Shown in pieces: positions 1 through 10,916 of a DNA stretch of 64,000 nt. A model generated the notes under the pieces. It worked only from the letters and a program-made list of their open reading frames with translations, had not been told where the DNA came from and did not search any database. The DNA is from Stropharia rugosoannulata (lineage: Eukaryota; Basidiomycota; Agaricomycetes; Agaricales; Strophariaceae), in assembly GCA_028532985.1 (NCBI GenBank), contig JANCIK010000010.1, positions 2,542,001 through 2,606,000 on the forward strand. The letters run 5' to 3'. Position numbers and translations under genes: made by a program. Positions within the stretch are counted from its first letter, which is position 1, and the number at the start of each line of letters is the position of its first letter.

Positions 1-868
1 TCATCTCTGTGTGAGTTAGGTTTGCTCTCTGCATCCGTAAGCAGTCTGCTTTCTACACAGTTTGTCAAACTGAGGTGTTGCAAAGAAACTCATGGTTGCA
101 GGTGAAGCAAAGTGGTGATAGACATGAAGTGGTATGAGGTGGTAGCTAGTAATGGCATAAACGATGTGGCAAAGTTGCAAGGCAAGCTGGGCTGAAATGC
201 CCGAGCAGTGAACAGCACACTTGCAGTATCACAATTAGGCCAAGTTGAGCACTTGCAGTAAAACATCAATTGCATGAGCAGCACTGAACCGATTGACACA
301 AGATTGAATAAAGGTATAGTTCAATGATGCAGAACGTGTGTGATGGAGTTGTGCAAACAACAGTGACGATGTGCGAGTGCAGTGAGCAAAACTGTTTCAG
401 AGTGTCAATTGGACAGAGTTGAGCACTCTGGTGAAGAACAGTGTATTGCGAGTGAACGGCTGAGCGTGACGACTTGTGAGTGGGCAAGTGACGAGAGGCA
501 CGTGTAATGATGAGGTCCTCGAAAGGACCATGTGTTTCGACGATCAGGGAAGCCCAGGGAGCGAAGTCTCTGGTGAACACCAAGAGAGTGCTATTGACCT
601 AAATCCAAAAGAGGCAGATTGCTCGATAACCGTGCAAGCTGGCAGAATGCAGGTGGTACCAGAACAACGGTCGTGACGTGGCAGTCGTGCTCACAAAAAA
701 ACAAGGCAAAACGAACGACGATGAGTGTTAGGTTAAGTACCAAGCCACTCAGTGGAGAAAGGACAGTATAGAAGTGATGAGTAGGATGCTCAGAGCACAA
801 GGCTCATAACCTATTGAAAGCAGACTGCTTACAGGCGCAGAGAGCAAACCTAACTCACACAGAGATGA
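1..868. mobile_element. Non-autonomous element with 53-bp terminal inverted repeats
   Basis: Bases 1-53 reappear as reverse complement at 816-868 with three mismatches (both ends read TCATCTCTGTGTGAGTTAGG inward). Each inverted repeat also contains a small palindrome, AAGCAGNCTGCTT. The interior has no ORF that resembles a transposase, only short unsupported ORFs. The left end coincides with the window edge, so a target-site duplication cannot be checked. Family unknown; a MITE or foldback-like element is the simplest reading. Confidence 0.7.
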
Positions 869-985
869 TGGTGGTAAGAGATCAAGAGGCATCTACACTA
901 GTACATGCCTTATATACTACCATAAGCGAGATTAACTATATATGGAGCATACTAAATATAGTATGCAATATCTAATCTACTGCTA

Positions 986-1429
986 ATGGTCAAGTCCAAT
1001 ACATGTAATCTAACAGTTGATGACAGTACTATGCACTTCAAGCAAAACAGCAAGACTCTGTTCACTGCAACAATTAAGGAAAGCTTCGACATACTTGACA
1101 TACCAGAAAAGGAGTGGATTTTCCAACAAGACAATGACCCAAAGCATACCTCAAAAAAGGCCACAAAATGGCTTGAAGACAACAATATCAATGTTCTTAG
1201 GTGGCCTGCTCAATCTCCTGACCTCAATCCCATTGAACACCTATGGAACCATATCAAACTCAAACTTAATGGATAGTCAACACCACCTAGAGGAGTACAT
1301 GAATTGTGGGACAGGTTGGCTGCAGAATGGAACAAAATTCCAGCAGAAGTATGTCAAAATCTTATTAGCAGCATGCCAAGGAGGATTGAGGCTGTTATCA
1401 AGGCCAAAGGGGGACATACTAAGTACTAA
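986..1429 (+). pseudogene. Tc1/mariner transposase, C-terminal half, with in-frame stop
   Basis: The translation contains the Tc1/mariner catalytic block. It includes the second Asp context FQQDNDPKHTS, the WPAQSPDLNPIEHLW motif with the third acidic residue, and a typical basic tail. A TAG at 1274-1276 interrupts the frame, which then continues in the same frame to a TAA at 1427-1429. The N-terminal DNA-binding region and first Asp are absent, because the upstream sequence is the 120-bp repeat. This is a dead fragment of a cut-and-paste transposase. Confidence 0.85.
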
Positions 1430-1666
1430 GTAGTTGAGTAGTTGGTAAATAGGGGGTCAAAAAACTGTCCCAATGCTTCATTATTTCATTTATTTTATTG
1501 TGACGCAAGTTCTTCTTAAAATCACGTGATATCACTTGTTTTGGCTAGGTCACATGTCCAACTACCTATGTGTGAAATTTCAGGTCCTTACATAATCTGA
1601 TTGTTCTGCTATTCACTGATATGTCCAAATGTCCCAAACATTGGGACAGTTTTTTGAGCCACTGTA
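1430..1666 (+). repeat. Right terminal region of the Tc1/mariner element
   Basis: TCAAAAAACTGTCCCAATG at 1457-1475 is repeated as its reverse complement at 1639-1657. The sequence ends CCACTG followed by a TA dinucleotide at 1665-1666, as expected for a Tc1/mariner end at a TA target. The matching left end is not present. Confidence 0.65.
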
Positions 1667-1962
1667 CACTAGTACATGCTATATATACTACCAGAAGCAA
1701 ACTAAGCTAAATGTGGAGTGAACTAATTATAGTCTGCACTATCTAATCTTAACTGCTGATGGTGATGATTACCTATGTAATCTAACAGTACATGCCTTAT
1801 ATACCACCATAAGGGAGATTAACAATATATGGAGTGTACTAATTATAGTACGTGATATCTAATCTACTGCTGATGGTCAAGTCCAATCCATGTAATCTAA
1901 CACTCCCCTGTGACCAAGGCAGTCTTTATACTACAGTATATACACTATGGTCAAACTCCCAT

Positions 1963-2152
1963 CACATAGGACAGTGCCTGGGTACCGTAATCTATAGTGC
2001 TACAGTGAACTATTATTATATTGTGGATCACAGAGTTATTTTGAGCCATTGCAGAACTAGTATACTACCGTGTCACATGGGACTAATAGCTTTCTAGTAT
2101 ATTACCATGTTTTACAGGGCCATTGTCAACAAATGGTGATGGTTGTCAGGGC
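1963..2152 (+). mobile_element. Remnant of a KDZ transposon terminus
   Basis: These ~190 bp closely match the left end of the complete KDZ element at 35,734-35,921, starting at the same CACATAGGACAGTGCCTGGG. CpG positions of the intact copy are mostly TpG or CpA here (for example ACCGTAGATC versus ATTGTGGATC). The match stops where the AT-rich element begins. This is an old, CpG-decayed terminus. Confidence 0.85.
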
Positions 2153-2153
2153 A

Positions 2154-3191
2154 AGCATCAGGAAAAACACTTTTTCAGAAAAAGTCTTTTAATTTTTTAA
2201 AAAGACTTAAAAAGACTTAAAAAGACCCCAGGAGACCTGGGTCTCTAGGAGACTTTTAAAGCAAAGTCTCCAGGTATCAAATTTTTAAAGACTTTTTTAT
2301 GTCTCTAGGAGTCTCTTAAATGTCCTTTTATGTATCCATAATGTCTCTAGATGTCTCTAAATGTCTTTTAATGTTACATTTTTGCTTCATAAAAACATGA
2401 AAAACATGACCTCATCTTAACCAAATCACTACTACATAGATTGGATTGTATTTGTAAGTAGGTAATTAGGTATATTTAAATGTACTTAAGATTTGTCATG
2501 AAGTAACTATATTAGTCAGCACCTTACATAAACATACAATGGCAAATAAACCATCACATTAACTTGGGTACAATGGGGAGAGAAACTTATGTTAAGGAAA
2601 TAATTTGCATTTGCCAGGAATTGAACCAACAGCTTCATGTATGACTTAAAACCAGCATACTCTCCCCTACACCATGTGCCTGTGTGTATAATCTAACTAC
2701 AGGTCAAATATGATGGTAATGCTCTAGACTACATTAATTTATTATATTACAAGTCATTGAATTTAGTCATGTTCAGATGTATTTTATATAAGACCTACAA
2801 TTTAGATTACAAGTAATAGTTGACAATAGCTATTCATAAGTCAATTTTTTTCCAGGTTTTTATGTCTTTAAATGTCTTTTTGAGTCTTTTTGTAGCCTTT
2901 TAATACACTTGATGAGACATTTTTAAAATCTTTCAGAGACATAAAAAGATTTATACAATTACATCAATACATTTAAATACTTAGAAAATTTGAAAGACTT
3001 TAAAAGACATAAAAAGACCTAAAAAGACATTGGAAGAATTCCATATTTCCCTAAAGTCTCTAGGAGACCTTTAAAGTATAAAAAAGACATAAAATTCACC
3101 AAAAGACATATTGATGTCTCAAAAAGACACTAAATTTCCCAAGAGACACATAGATGTCTCAAAAAGTCTCTTTTCAAAAAAGTGGTTTTCC
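2154..3191 (-). mobile_element. AT-rich motif-repeat element, copy 1 (reverse orientation)
   Basis: About 1.04 kb of AT-rich sequence bounded by inverted ends of the form CATCAGGAAAA...TTTTCCTGATG. It is packed with variants of AAAAAGACAT and GTCTCTAGGAG. It has no ORF. The central part (about 2605-2690, reverse strand) is a tRNA-like segment with a B-box GGTTCAATTCC. Related copies lie at 7894-8798 and at 20,425-21,142 plus 33,319-33,637. No convincing target duplication was seen at any copy. Confidence 0.8.
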
Positions 3192-3571
3192 TGATGCATG
3201 CTCACATGATGTGTGGACTTAGGCAAATTCTGCCTTTGCAATGCATGCACATGAGATGTGCACACAGCCCTTCATACCACCCTTGGTACTTGCTCAGCTG
3301 TACTCACACTGCACTTTGCTGGTGCTTAACTGTTCTGCACCTTCTCGATTGCTTGCACAGATGGCCAGACTATGCACTTTAGGCTGTGCAGCTCACTGAC
3401 CAATTGCTCTCATGATATGGTGCACACAGGCATTTATAGTCATAAAGCATGCTCATAGCTATAGACTACAAGTCAGGCTCTGCTCTAGTCCCTCTGTGTT
3501 TCCCATGTGCAGTCATCCCACTAATGGAACTTCTGACTGTTTACACCCATAGCCAAAAAGCAGCCCTGTCA
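3192..3571 (-). mobile_element. Gypsy-family LTR fragment (LTR start portion)
   Basis: This matches the reverse-complement LTR family seen at 18,364-19,577 and 63,083-64,000. It ends at 3571 in CCTGTCA, which on the minus strand is the LTR start TGACAGG. The rest of this LTR is missing on the left, where the AT-rich element abuts. The complementary portion of an LTR lies at 8804-9058 in the opposite orientation (see findings). Confidence 0.8.
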
Positions 3572-4742
3572 GCAGGTGCCAGGAAGACAGAGGAGGGGCA
3601 GAGCATTGACCCCGCCCCTCTGCATCCTGTGGTCACTTTGGTGGCCGCAGGATGTTCCAAGAGCACCCCCATCCGTCCTGGACAGGGGTTTGCTATTGCA
3701 GGTGCCAAAGAGGAGGGGGACAATGTTCTGTTTGGTGTTGTTGAGGCAACATATGTAGTTGATTGTTTAATTACTCATCCAAGCAATATCAATATTTTCA
3801 CTCACCATTTTGAACTTCAACCAACCACATCATCAACATCAACAACCTTCATACCATCTAAAAAACATGGCAGCTAGTCATATTATAGTAAGTTAATTGA
3901 TGTTCAAGGATTCTATACCTCTCTGATTAATTATCTTTCAATGACAGCTGCTCTTAATTTTGTAAGCCTGGACATATAGTTTTGGATGTCATAGTATCTT
4001 ACTTATTATGCCATTCTTAGGACCCTTTCAGCCATTTGTTTCTTTGCCATGAGAGGAAATCAGTACAGCAAGCCCATCAAGAATGATAATAAAGCAATCT
4101 TCGTGTATAAAGGCAGACAGACATAGTGAGTTGTATATTCCCCCTCAGTGACTGTGGTACCAATTAATTTTTACAGGTCATTGATGGCAAAGACCATTCT
4201 TTCAGTGTCACAAGTTTCTTTAAAGTATATTTGAATATCTGTATATAAAAATGTATTCATGCCCACAATCATTATTCTACCAAAATTGTAAAAGACTTGA
4301 AATACTGTTATGAGTTTGCAATGCACTACTTAATTACTAAAACACTGAGCAGCTATTAGCTTTACCATAAAACATCCTTCGGTGCTTAATCTTTCATAGA
4401 CTAATCATACTACACTATAAACACATTACCTTCTAGCCTAATGATTTTAATGTAGTATTTCCAGCGGGAAAACAACTTATGACAACATTATATATATATT
4501 TTTGAAGCAAATCCGGCAGAATTAGTGTGCAGTGTGAGATAATGGATTGTAGTTGATGACTTTTAATATTTCCGCCGGTTTTTGAATATTTCTGCCAGAT
4601 AGATGGTATAGTATAAATTTAGTACTTTGTTGCTGCCGATTTGTGCATTTAAAATTATTTTTATGGGTCAGTAGAATTCAAATACTTGATTACACTTTTT
4701 GCTTTGTAAAAAAGTAGATATTGTATGGTTTACATTTTAAAA
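3572..4742. other. No gene recognised
   Basis: AT-rich sequence after a short GC-richer start. The first 300 bp contain a self-complementary stretch AGGGGC...GCCCCT near 3596-3626 and a weak reading frame to 3877 with no recognisable family. Nothing else supports a gene. Confidence 0.5.
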
Positions 4743-5945
4743 ATTTTGATTGTGAAGTCTGGTGGCTAAAATTCCTATAGTACATTTATTTGATGTACCA
4801 GGGTGCAGGCCTATAGAGGTACCAAATTTCCGGTGGCCTCTGGGCATAAGAAATGATTTTTACAAGTAGAAAAGATTGAAACCTGGATTTATCAAGGATA
4901 AAGATTGTTCATTTAATTGTGAGGTTTGTATGCCTCTGTAGATGCTTTATAATGCACCTGGGGACCACCAGTCCACCGGAATATAGAGGCAACAAGTCTC
5001 TTGCAGCCTCTGGGCTAATAAATGAATGTTATGATTATAAAAGATTAAAAGCTAGATTTCTGAATGATAAAGATTGTTTAATTAATTGTGAGGTCTGGCG
5101 GCTTTGGTACGTGCCTTGCAGTGCACCTGGCCGCCGGATTTTATTACCAACAAGTCCTCAAGAGCCTCTGGACACAACAAATGATTTTTACAATCAGAAA
5201 TGATTGAAACCCAGATTTATGAAGAATGAATATTGTTTAATTAACTCTAAGGTCCAGCAGCTTTTCTACACGCCTTATTGTGCCCCTGTTCAATACCTCG
5301 TTGCCAACCTATAAATACAACAAGTTTCCGGCGGCTTCTGGGCCCAAAAAATTATTTTTACAAGTAGAAAAGATTGAAATCTGGATTTATGAAAGATAAA
5401 TATTGTTTACTTATCTGTGAGGGCCTGCGGCTTTTTTACACACATTATAGTGCATTTGGGTACTACATGGTTGCATACTTGTACAGTCAATAGATTTCCG
5501 GCAGCCTATGGGTATAAAAAGAATTTTACAATTAAAGAAGATTGAAAGCCGGATTTAAGAAGGATAACAATTTTTTTAATTAATCATGAGGTATAGCAGC
5601 TTTTCTAGACATCTTGTAGTGCACCTAGCTGCTGTATTGTATAGCCAACAGGTTTCCGGCGGCTTTTGGGCATAAAGAATTGTTTTTATAGTTAGAAAAG
5701 ATTAAAACCTGGATTTACAATGAGTAAAGATTGTTTAATTGATTGTGAGGTCTGGCAGATTTTTTTACACATCTTGTAGTGCACCTGGCTGCTGTCTTGT
5801 ATGGCCAACAAATTTCCGGTGGCTTTTGAGCTCAAAAATTGATTTTTACAAGTAGAAAAGATTGAAACATGAATAAAGATTGTTTAATTAATTATCAGGT
5901 CCCCCAACCTCAAGGCATGACTTGTAGTGCACCTGGCTGCTGCCT
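4743..5945 (+). repeat. Diverged tandem array, ~162-bp unit, about eight units
   Basis: The landmark GTGCACCTGG (with variants) recurs near 4794, 4956, 5127, 5284, 5456, 5621, 5783 and 5932, at intervals of about 150-171 bp. The companion landmark TTTCCGGCGGCTTCTGGGC recurs once per unit. Units also share AAGATTGAAACCTGGATTTA and ATTGTTTAATTAATTGTGAGG. There is no ORF. It behaves as a satellite-like array and runs straight into the Copia integrase fragment. Confidence 0.85.
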
Positions 5946-6962
5946 CAGGCTGCCAGGTCTCACCTGCCCATTTGCAAATCAGCATGCTCTGCTTTGTTGT
6001 TGTCAACTCTACACCTCAATGCTGAGCTCTGGCACCATCATTGTGGATATCACAGCCATGCACATATCAACAAGCTGCTGTCCAAGGGTCTGGTCACTGG
6101 CATGCTCGTAACATTGAAAGAGCAGCCAGATCCGATTTGCGAACCATGCTTAGCTGGCAAGATGACATCTGGCACATTTCCGAGCTCAACTCACAAATCG
6201 ACCAAACTGCTGGAATTGGTGCATTCTGACTTGCACGGTCTGCTCTCAGTGCCTACGCCTGAGGGACATCACTACTGGATCACATTCATTGACGACTGCA
6301 CTCACCTGCATGCTGTCATGTTCCTAAAGCGCAAGTTGAACACATTCAATGCATTCAAGGTGTACAAGGCACATGCAGAGAATCAGCTGAACCCGAAAAT
6401 CAAGGCCATGCAGGATGACAAGGCTGGTGAATACATGTCAAATGAGTTTATACGGTTTATGGAGCAATGCAGCATTCACAGGCGCCACAGCACACGCAAT
6501 CGGCCTCAGCAGAATGGTGTTGCTGAATGCGCCAATCACACCATTGCTGAGCATGTCACTGCAATGCTTGTAGAGGCAAAGCTCTCACTCTTGTTTTGGC
6601 AACTTCCAGTTATGGCTTACATTCACGTGTGGAACAGGCTTCCTATTTTGTCTCTGACTGACTCTGTGCCCTACACTGAGTGGCATGGCAAGAAACCTGA
6701 TATGAGCCATCTCTGTGTTTTTGGTTGTGCTGCATACATCTTTGTGCAGAGAGACAAACACAAGTCACTGCAACCACACATTGAGAAGTGCATCTTCATT
6801 TGTTATCCTACAGGCTACAAAGGCTGGCAGTTCTACAATCTGTCCACTAAGAAGTATGTGATCTCAGAACGAGCTATCTTTGATGAACACAGCTTTCCTG
6901 GTTTGAAGGTCACTCTGCAGTTCTCCCTAGTCCGGAGTCTACAATGGCACCGTGAGAACTAA
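5946..6962 (+). pseudogene. Copia-type integrase fragment (GAG-pre-integrase plus integrase core)
   Basis: The frame from about 5994 shows a degenerate zinc-binding region (H/C residues, then CEPCLAGKM). It is followed by an integrase core with first Asp in VHSDLHG, second Asp in DDKAGEY and the Glu region RPQQNGVAE, and then the typical FGCAAYIFVQ and GYKGWQFYN blocks. Protease, reverse transcriptase and RNase H are missing and no LTRs flank it. It is a truncated Ty1/Copia pol fragment; the frame stops at 6962 just after the integrase. Confidence 0.88.
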
Positions 6963-7156
6963 TGCTTTTTAAGGGCAGGAAGAACTGAAAGAGATTAAGG
7001 TGTCCGGAATATGCTGTGGCCGAGCTGCCGCGCATTTAAACGATTTTCGTGTTGGACAAAACTGAAGATTTCTCTCCCCTTCAAAGACTCCTCAAGAGAG
7101 AGAGGAAATTTTTCTAGTGCCTTACGTCACAACTTTCCACTCATATCTTCTTCTCC

Positions 7157-7893
7157 ATGCCTGCTGGCACATCCTCCAAGTCGTGCAGTTGCACGGGCAG
7201 CCTTGTTGCTGTACAAAATAATCCATTGTCCACCATAACCGAGGATGATGGCATCACCCAACCAGGCAACACCGGGGTTTTGAAGTCTTCCACGACCATG
7301 CCACTTTTGGCTGTCACCGGGGTGAGTTCTCACAGTCCCCACTTTCTTTCCTCCTCTCACATTCCTTTTCCTCTTCACAGTCTTGTCCACCTAACACTTC
7401 CTAGACCCTTACATCTGGCGAGGAGAGTACTACAACATCTGACCCGACCAATTCCCAGGTGAGCTTGCCAGCTTGGCATCACTGTTCTCTCTATTCAAGA
7501 CACATATTCCCAGACTTCTATTTCCCCACAAACAGTTGACATGTCAACCATGAATATCTCGGCTGAGACACCTTCATCTCTCGATATTTCACAGGAGCCT
7601 GATGTTCATGACCAATCAGCTATTTCTCCTCCTCATACCTCCATGTGACGTGCCAAGCTGATCACTGCCTTTGCACATCTGTCATCCGAAGAATGCCAGA
7701 TGCTCTTTTCTTCATTCAACTTCGCGGGACCAACTACATCTGAGTCGACTGTCACAGACTCCATCACTTCCTCGCACTTGGCCATCTTATTCCCGGATGA
7801 AGCTGAACTTCCTGCTGAGGACAACTACTCACAGGACCACTATGACATCTGTGGCCACCCCATCTATGTTGACCTGGCTCGACAGGGCTACTA
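7157..7893 (+). pseudogene. Spliced ORF fragment of unknown function, truncated by AT-rich element
   Basis: An ATG at 7157 opens a Ser/Thr-rich frame. Candidate introns begin at GTGAGT (about 7321) and GTGAGC (about 7459), each followed by a pyrimidine tract and CAG. The downstream frame around 7630-7893 reads as a coherent acidic protein segment (for example LSSEECQMLFSSFNFAG) and is cut at 7894 by the AT-rich element. I do not recognise a domain. The exon structure and codon pattern look like a real gene, and a retroelement or transposon accessory ORF is possible. Confidence 0.4.
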
Positions 7894-8798
7894 CATCAGG
7901 AAAACCACTTTTTTGAAAAGAGACTTTTTGAGACATCTATGTGTCTCTTGGGAAATTTAGTGTCTTTTTGAGACATCAATATGTCTTTTGGTGAATTTTA
8001 TGTCTTTTTTATACTTTAAAGGTCTCCTAGAGACTTTAGGGAAATATGGAATTCTTCCAATGTCTTTTTAGGTCTTTTTATGTCTTTTAAAGTCTTTCAA
8101 ATTTTCTAAGTATTTAAATGTATTGATGTAATTGTATAAATCTTTTTATGTCTCTGAAAGATTTTAAAAATGTCTCATCAAGTGTATTAAAAGGCTACAA
8201 AAAGACTCAAAAAGACATTTAAAGACATAAAAACCTGGAAAAAAATTGACTTATGAATAGCTATTGTCAACTATTACTTGTAATCTAAATTGTAGGTCTT
8301 ATATAAAATACATCTGAACATGACTAAATTCAATGACTTGTAATATAATAAATTAATGTAGTCTAGAGCATTACCATCATATTTGACCTGTAGTTAGATT
8401 ATACACACAGGCACATGGTGTAGGGGAGAGTATGCTGGTTTTAAGTCATACATGAAGCTGTTGGTTCAATTCCTGGCAAATGCAAATTATTTCCTTAACA
8501 TAAGTTTCTCTCCCCATTGTACCCAAGTTAATGTGATGGTTTATTTGCCATTGTATGTTTATGTAAGGTGCTGACTAATATAGTTACTTCATGACAAATC
8601 TTAAGTACATTTAAATATACCTAATTACCTACTTACAAATACAATCCAATCTATGTAGTAGTGATTTGGTTAAGATGAGGTCATGTTTTTCATGTTTTTA
8701 TGAAGCAAAAATGTAACGTCTCCTGGGGTCTTTTTGAGTCTTTTTAAGTCTTTTTTAAAAATTAAAAGACTTTTTTCAAAAAAGTCTTTTTCCTCATG
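7894..8798 (+). mobile_element. AT-rich motif-repeat element, copy 2 (forward orientation)
   Basis: Same family as 2154-3191 but in the opposite orientation. It starts CATCAGGAAAACCAC and ends GTCTTTTTCCTCATG. It is shorter than the other copies because roughly 135 bp near 8716 are missing. A tRNA-like segment with B-box GGTTCAATTCC lies at about 8405-8480. Repeated GTCTTTTT and GTCTC words fill both flanks. Confidence 0.82.
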
Positions 8799-8803
8799 TG
8801 GTG

Positions 8804-9058
8804 ATGTGCATCAAAAGACGTGCAAAAGCCCAAGGGAACAAACAACATGCACACAGCAAATGCCAAGGGACCAGGACACTAGAAGGGGAGCCCAGATGCG
8901 ATGCACGGACCTTTGGCCATATGTTGCTAGTATTTACTTTACCTGATTATTAGTACACATGTGTGTATCAGGGAGTCAGTACAACTGTGTACAAAAACTT
9001 GCACTGTAGTGTTTAGACTGTGAGACTGCACTGCTGGGTGAAAGACTTTGGAGAGTCT
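8804..9058 (+). mobile_element. Gypsy-family LTR fragment (middle portion)
   Basis: Matches the LTR at 63,468-63,909, from CATCAAAAGACG through GAAAGACTTTGGAGAGTCT. About 200 bp around the equivalent of 63,620-63,820 are missing. CpG sites of the younger LTRs are mostly TpG/CpA here. It adjoins the AT-rich element at the LTR position where the 3192-3571 fragment stops, on the opposite strand. Confidence 0.75.
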
Positions 9059-9059
9059 G

Positions 9060-9920
9060 CTGATAGGGCACCTAAGTGCCTGGCCATGAAATTTTGTGAT
9101 TTTACTATAAATCCTATGATTTCAGTAGTCTAGACTATTAAAGTCATATTAAAGACTTTGGCATGACCCAATGAGAGACAGAGAATAATGAAAACAAGTG
9201 TAGACCTCCACTTAATCAATCAAGCAGGCTATTTTAACTATAAGCAAAACCACACTGAAAGCTTAAGTAAAAGTGATGACAGTAACTGTTCACATTAAAA
9301 AACTTAACTGAAGAGTAAACCAAGAGACTTTAAAACAAGCAGGTTAATAAACCTTTAAGGTTGGACTTACTTGCAGGACCAGTATGGCTTATAAGCACAT
9401 CTGACTGGCTTAAAAGTTTAAAATAATAATAAACCTGGCACAAAGGAGAGCATAGGTACACTTTGCATTTAACCCAGTATAATTATACCGGGCTAAATGT
9501 AAAGTTACTACCCAAGAAATACACTTAGTAATGTCTTCAATTTCAAGGAAGTCAGATAAGCAGGTTAAGCAGAGTGCAAAGGCAGAGGCATTATACCAGG
9601 CTAAATTATACCGGGTTATTTGACACCAACCATGACAATGAAACTTGACTAGAGATTTATAGCAGGTCAGTCTTCTAAAAAGCCAGCCATTAAAAATGAG
9701 AGATTAGGAAAAGCAGATCATTATTGCAGGTTATTTAACTCGAGTAATTATACCGGGCTATTTGACTTAGGCATTATACCAGGCTAAATGATTTAGTCAT
9801 TATACTGGGTTAATTAGCAAAAGGTCAATAAGCCGGGCTAATAAACTTAGACAGTTACTGGCCATACAGAGGGAATATAGCGGGCTATTTGGCAGGAGCC
9901 TGATAGACCCTGAAGAGCGG
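9060..9920. repeat. Cluster of dispersed TACCGGGCTA-like words
   Basis: Variants of ATTATACCGGGCTAAATG recur at about 9225, 9340, 9487, 9557, 9597, 9609, 9725, 9751, 9779, 9801, 9831 and 9880, mostly in direct orientation with irregular spacing. The segment has no gene. A short hairpin GGCAC-CTAA-GTGCC lies near 9068. It may be the regulatory or subterminal part of an unidentified element. Confidence 0.55.
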
Positions 9921-10252
9921 GTACAGCCAGAGGCGAGATGACTCACCAGTGGGGTAACTCTGTCCCGGCTTACATGCCAAAAAGCCAAGGCATAGTAAAA
10001 CTGACTGTACTCAGGAGGCAGACAGACGCCCAGGCACCAAAAGACAGTTTAACCATTCTAAAAATAGGCTTGTTCCTGACAAGTCTTCAGAATCTATCCT
10101 TTTTCAGTTATTTCAAATTCTTACTCCACTCATCTAGAACGACTAAAATGTAATTAAACGGGCAGAACTGTATGGACCTACAAACCAATCAGGTGCGAGG
10201 TTTTAGTAGAGAACACCTCCGGGCACCTACGAAAATCCGTCTCCCAGAAACG

Positions 10253-10260
10253 TATAAATA
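10253..10260 (+). promoter_or_regulatory. TATA box candidate
   Basis: TATAAATA lies in a GC-balanced context after a CCGGGC-rich region and upstream of a repeat and an A/T-rich leader. It could be the promoter of an LTR-like or element-derived transcript reading right. No start codon of a convincing gene follows closely. Confidence 0.35.
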
Positions 10261-10394
10261 CCCCAGCATGTAATGTAGAATAGTAGGTTCCCCTGAGTAG
10301 ATTTACCTAGAGTGAATATATATGGTTTAAAGTCCTCACTGCGAGTTTAGAGAGAGTTCAAAGCTTTTGACAGATTACTTGACTAAGTCTTGAG

Positions 10395-10575
10395 TCTGGA
10401 AGCAGTTTTGCAAGCAACATTTAATGTATACCTGGAATGGTTTAATTTTGCAGACAGTGTCATTGCACACATACCTGGAGCAGTCATTTTGCAGGCAACA
10501 CTATGTGTATACCTGGAGTGGTTATTTTGCAGGCAGTGTTGTCACATACATACCTGGAGCAGTTAAACAGTTTTC
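10395..10575 (+). repeat. Tandem repeat, ~41-bp unit, four copies
   Basis: TACCTGGA recurs at 10,429, 10,472, 10,510 and 10,551, each preceded or followed by TTTTGCAGGCA-type sequence. Alternate units are closer to each other (TGGAGCAG versus TGGAGTGG). No coding role seen. Confidence 0.75.
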
Positions 10576-10916
10576 AGTTCTCTTTCTGATTGTCGTGTCA
10601 GACTAAGTCTCATTCAAGCACCTCACATTATATGCATACAAACTACACTTATCACACTATACCACCACGCCCCTTGGGCTGAGTCTTTGTGTTAAGAAAA
10701 TGTTTACCTGGCTTATATTATAAAAGACAACTGTGTCTTTCTTTTGTACATAGACCCCCGACTTCGCATTAAAGAAGCATTTGTTTGAGATTGGTTGTGT
10801 GTTTTTGTTGTGGTTGTTGGTTGTGTTGTGTTAGATCATTTCTAGCAGGACATACAAATGGCCCATCACTGAGCACTTGACCAGACCCAAACAAGGTCCT
10901 TCAGCGAGGATCAATC

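Larger units (their letters stand above)
894..1903 (+). repeat. Three direct copies of a ~120-bp repeat
   Basis: Copies lie at about 894-1017, 1665-1789 and 1787-1903. Each begins with a form of ACTAGTACATGC, contains TCTAATCTACTGCTGATGGT-like sequence and ends in ATGTAATCTAACA. The first copy runs directly into Tc1/mariner sequence and the second starts directly after the Tc1 right end. The repeat is therefore either the insertion target, duplicated by recombination, or part of a larger element. No coding potential. Confidence 0.6.

Noticed and set aside
8405..8480. Intact tRNA gene in the AT-rich element
   Set aside because: A- and B-box-like motifs are present but the acceptor and T stems do not pair properly, and the same segment recurs in every copy of the repeat.
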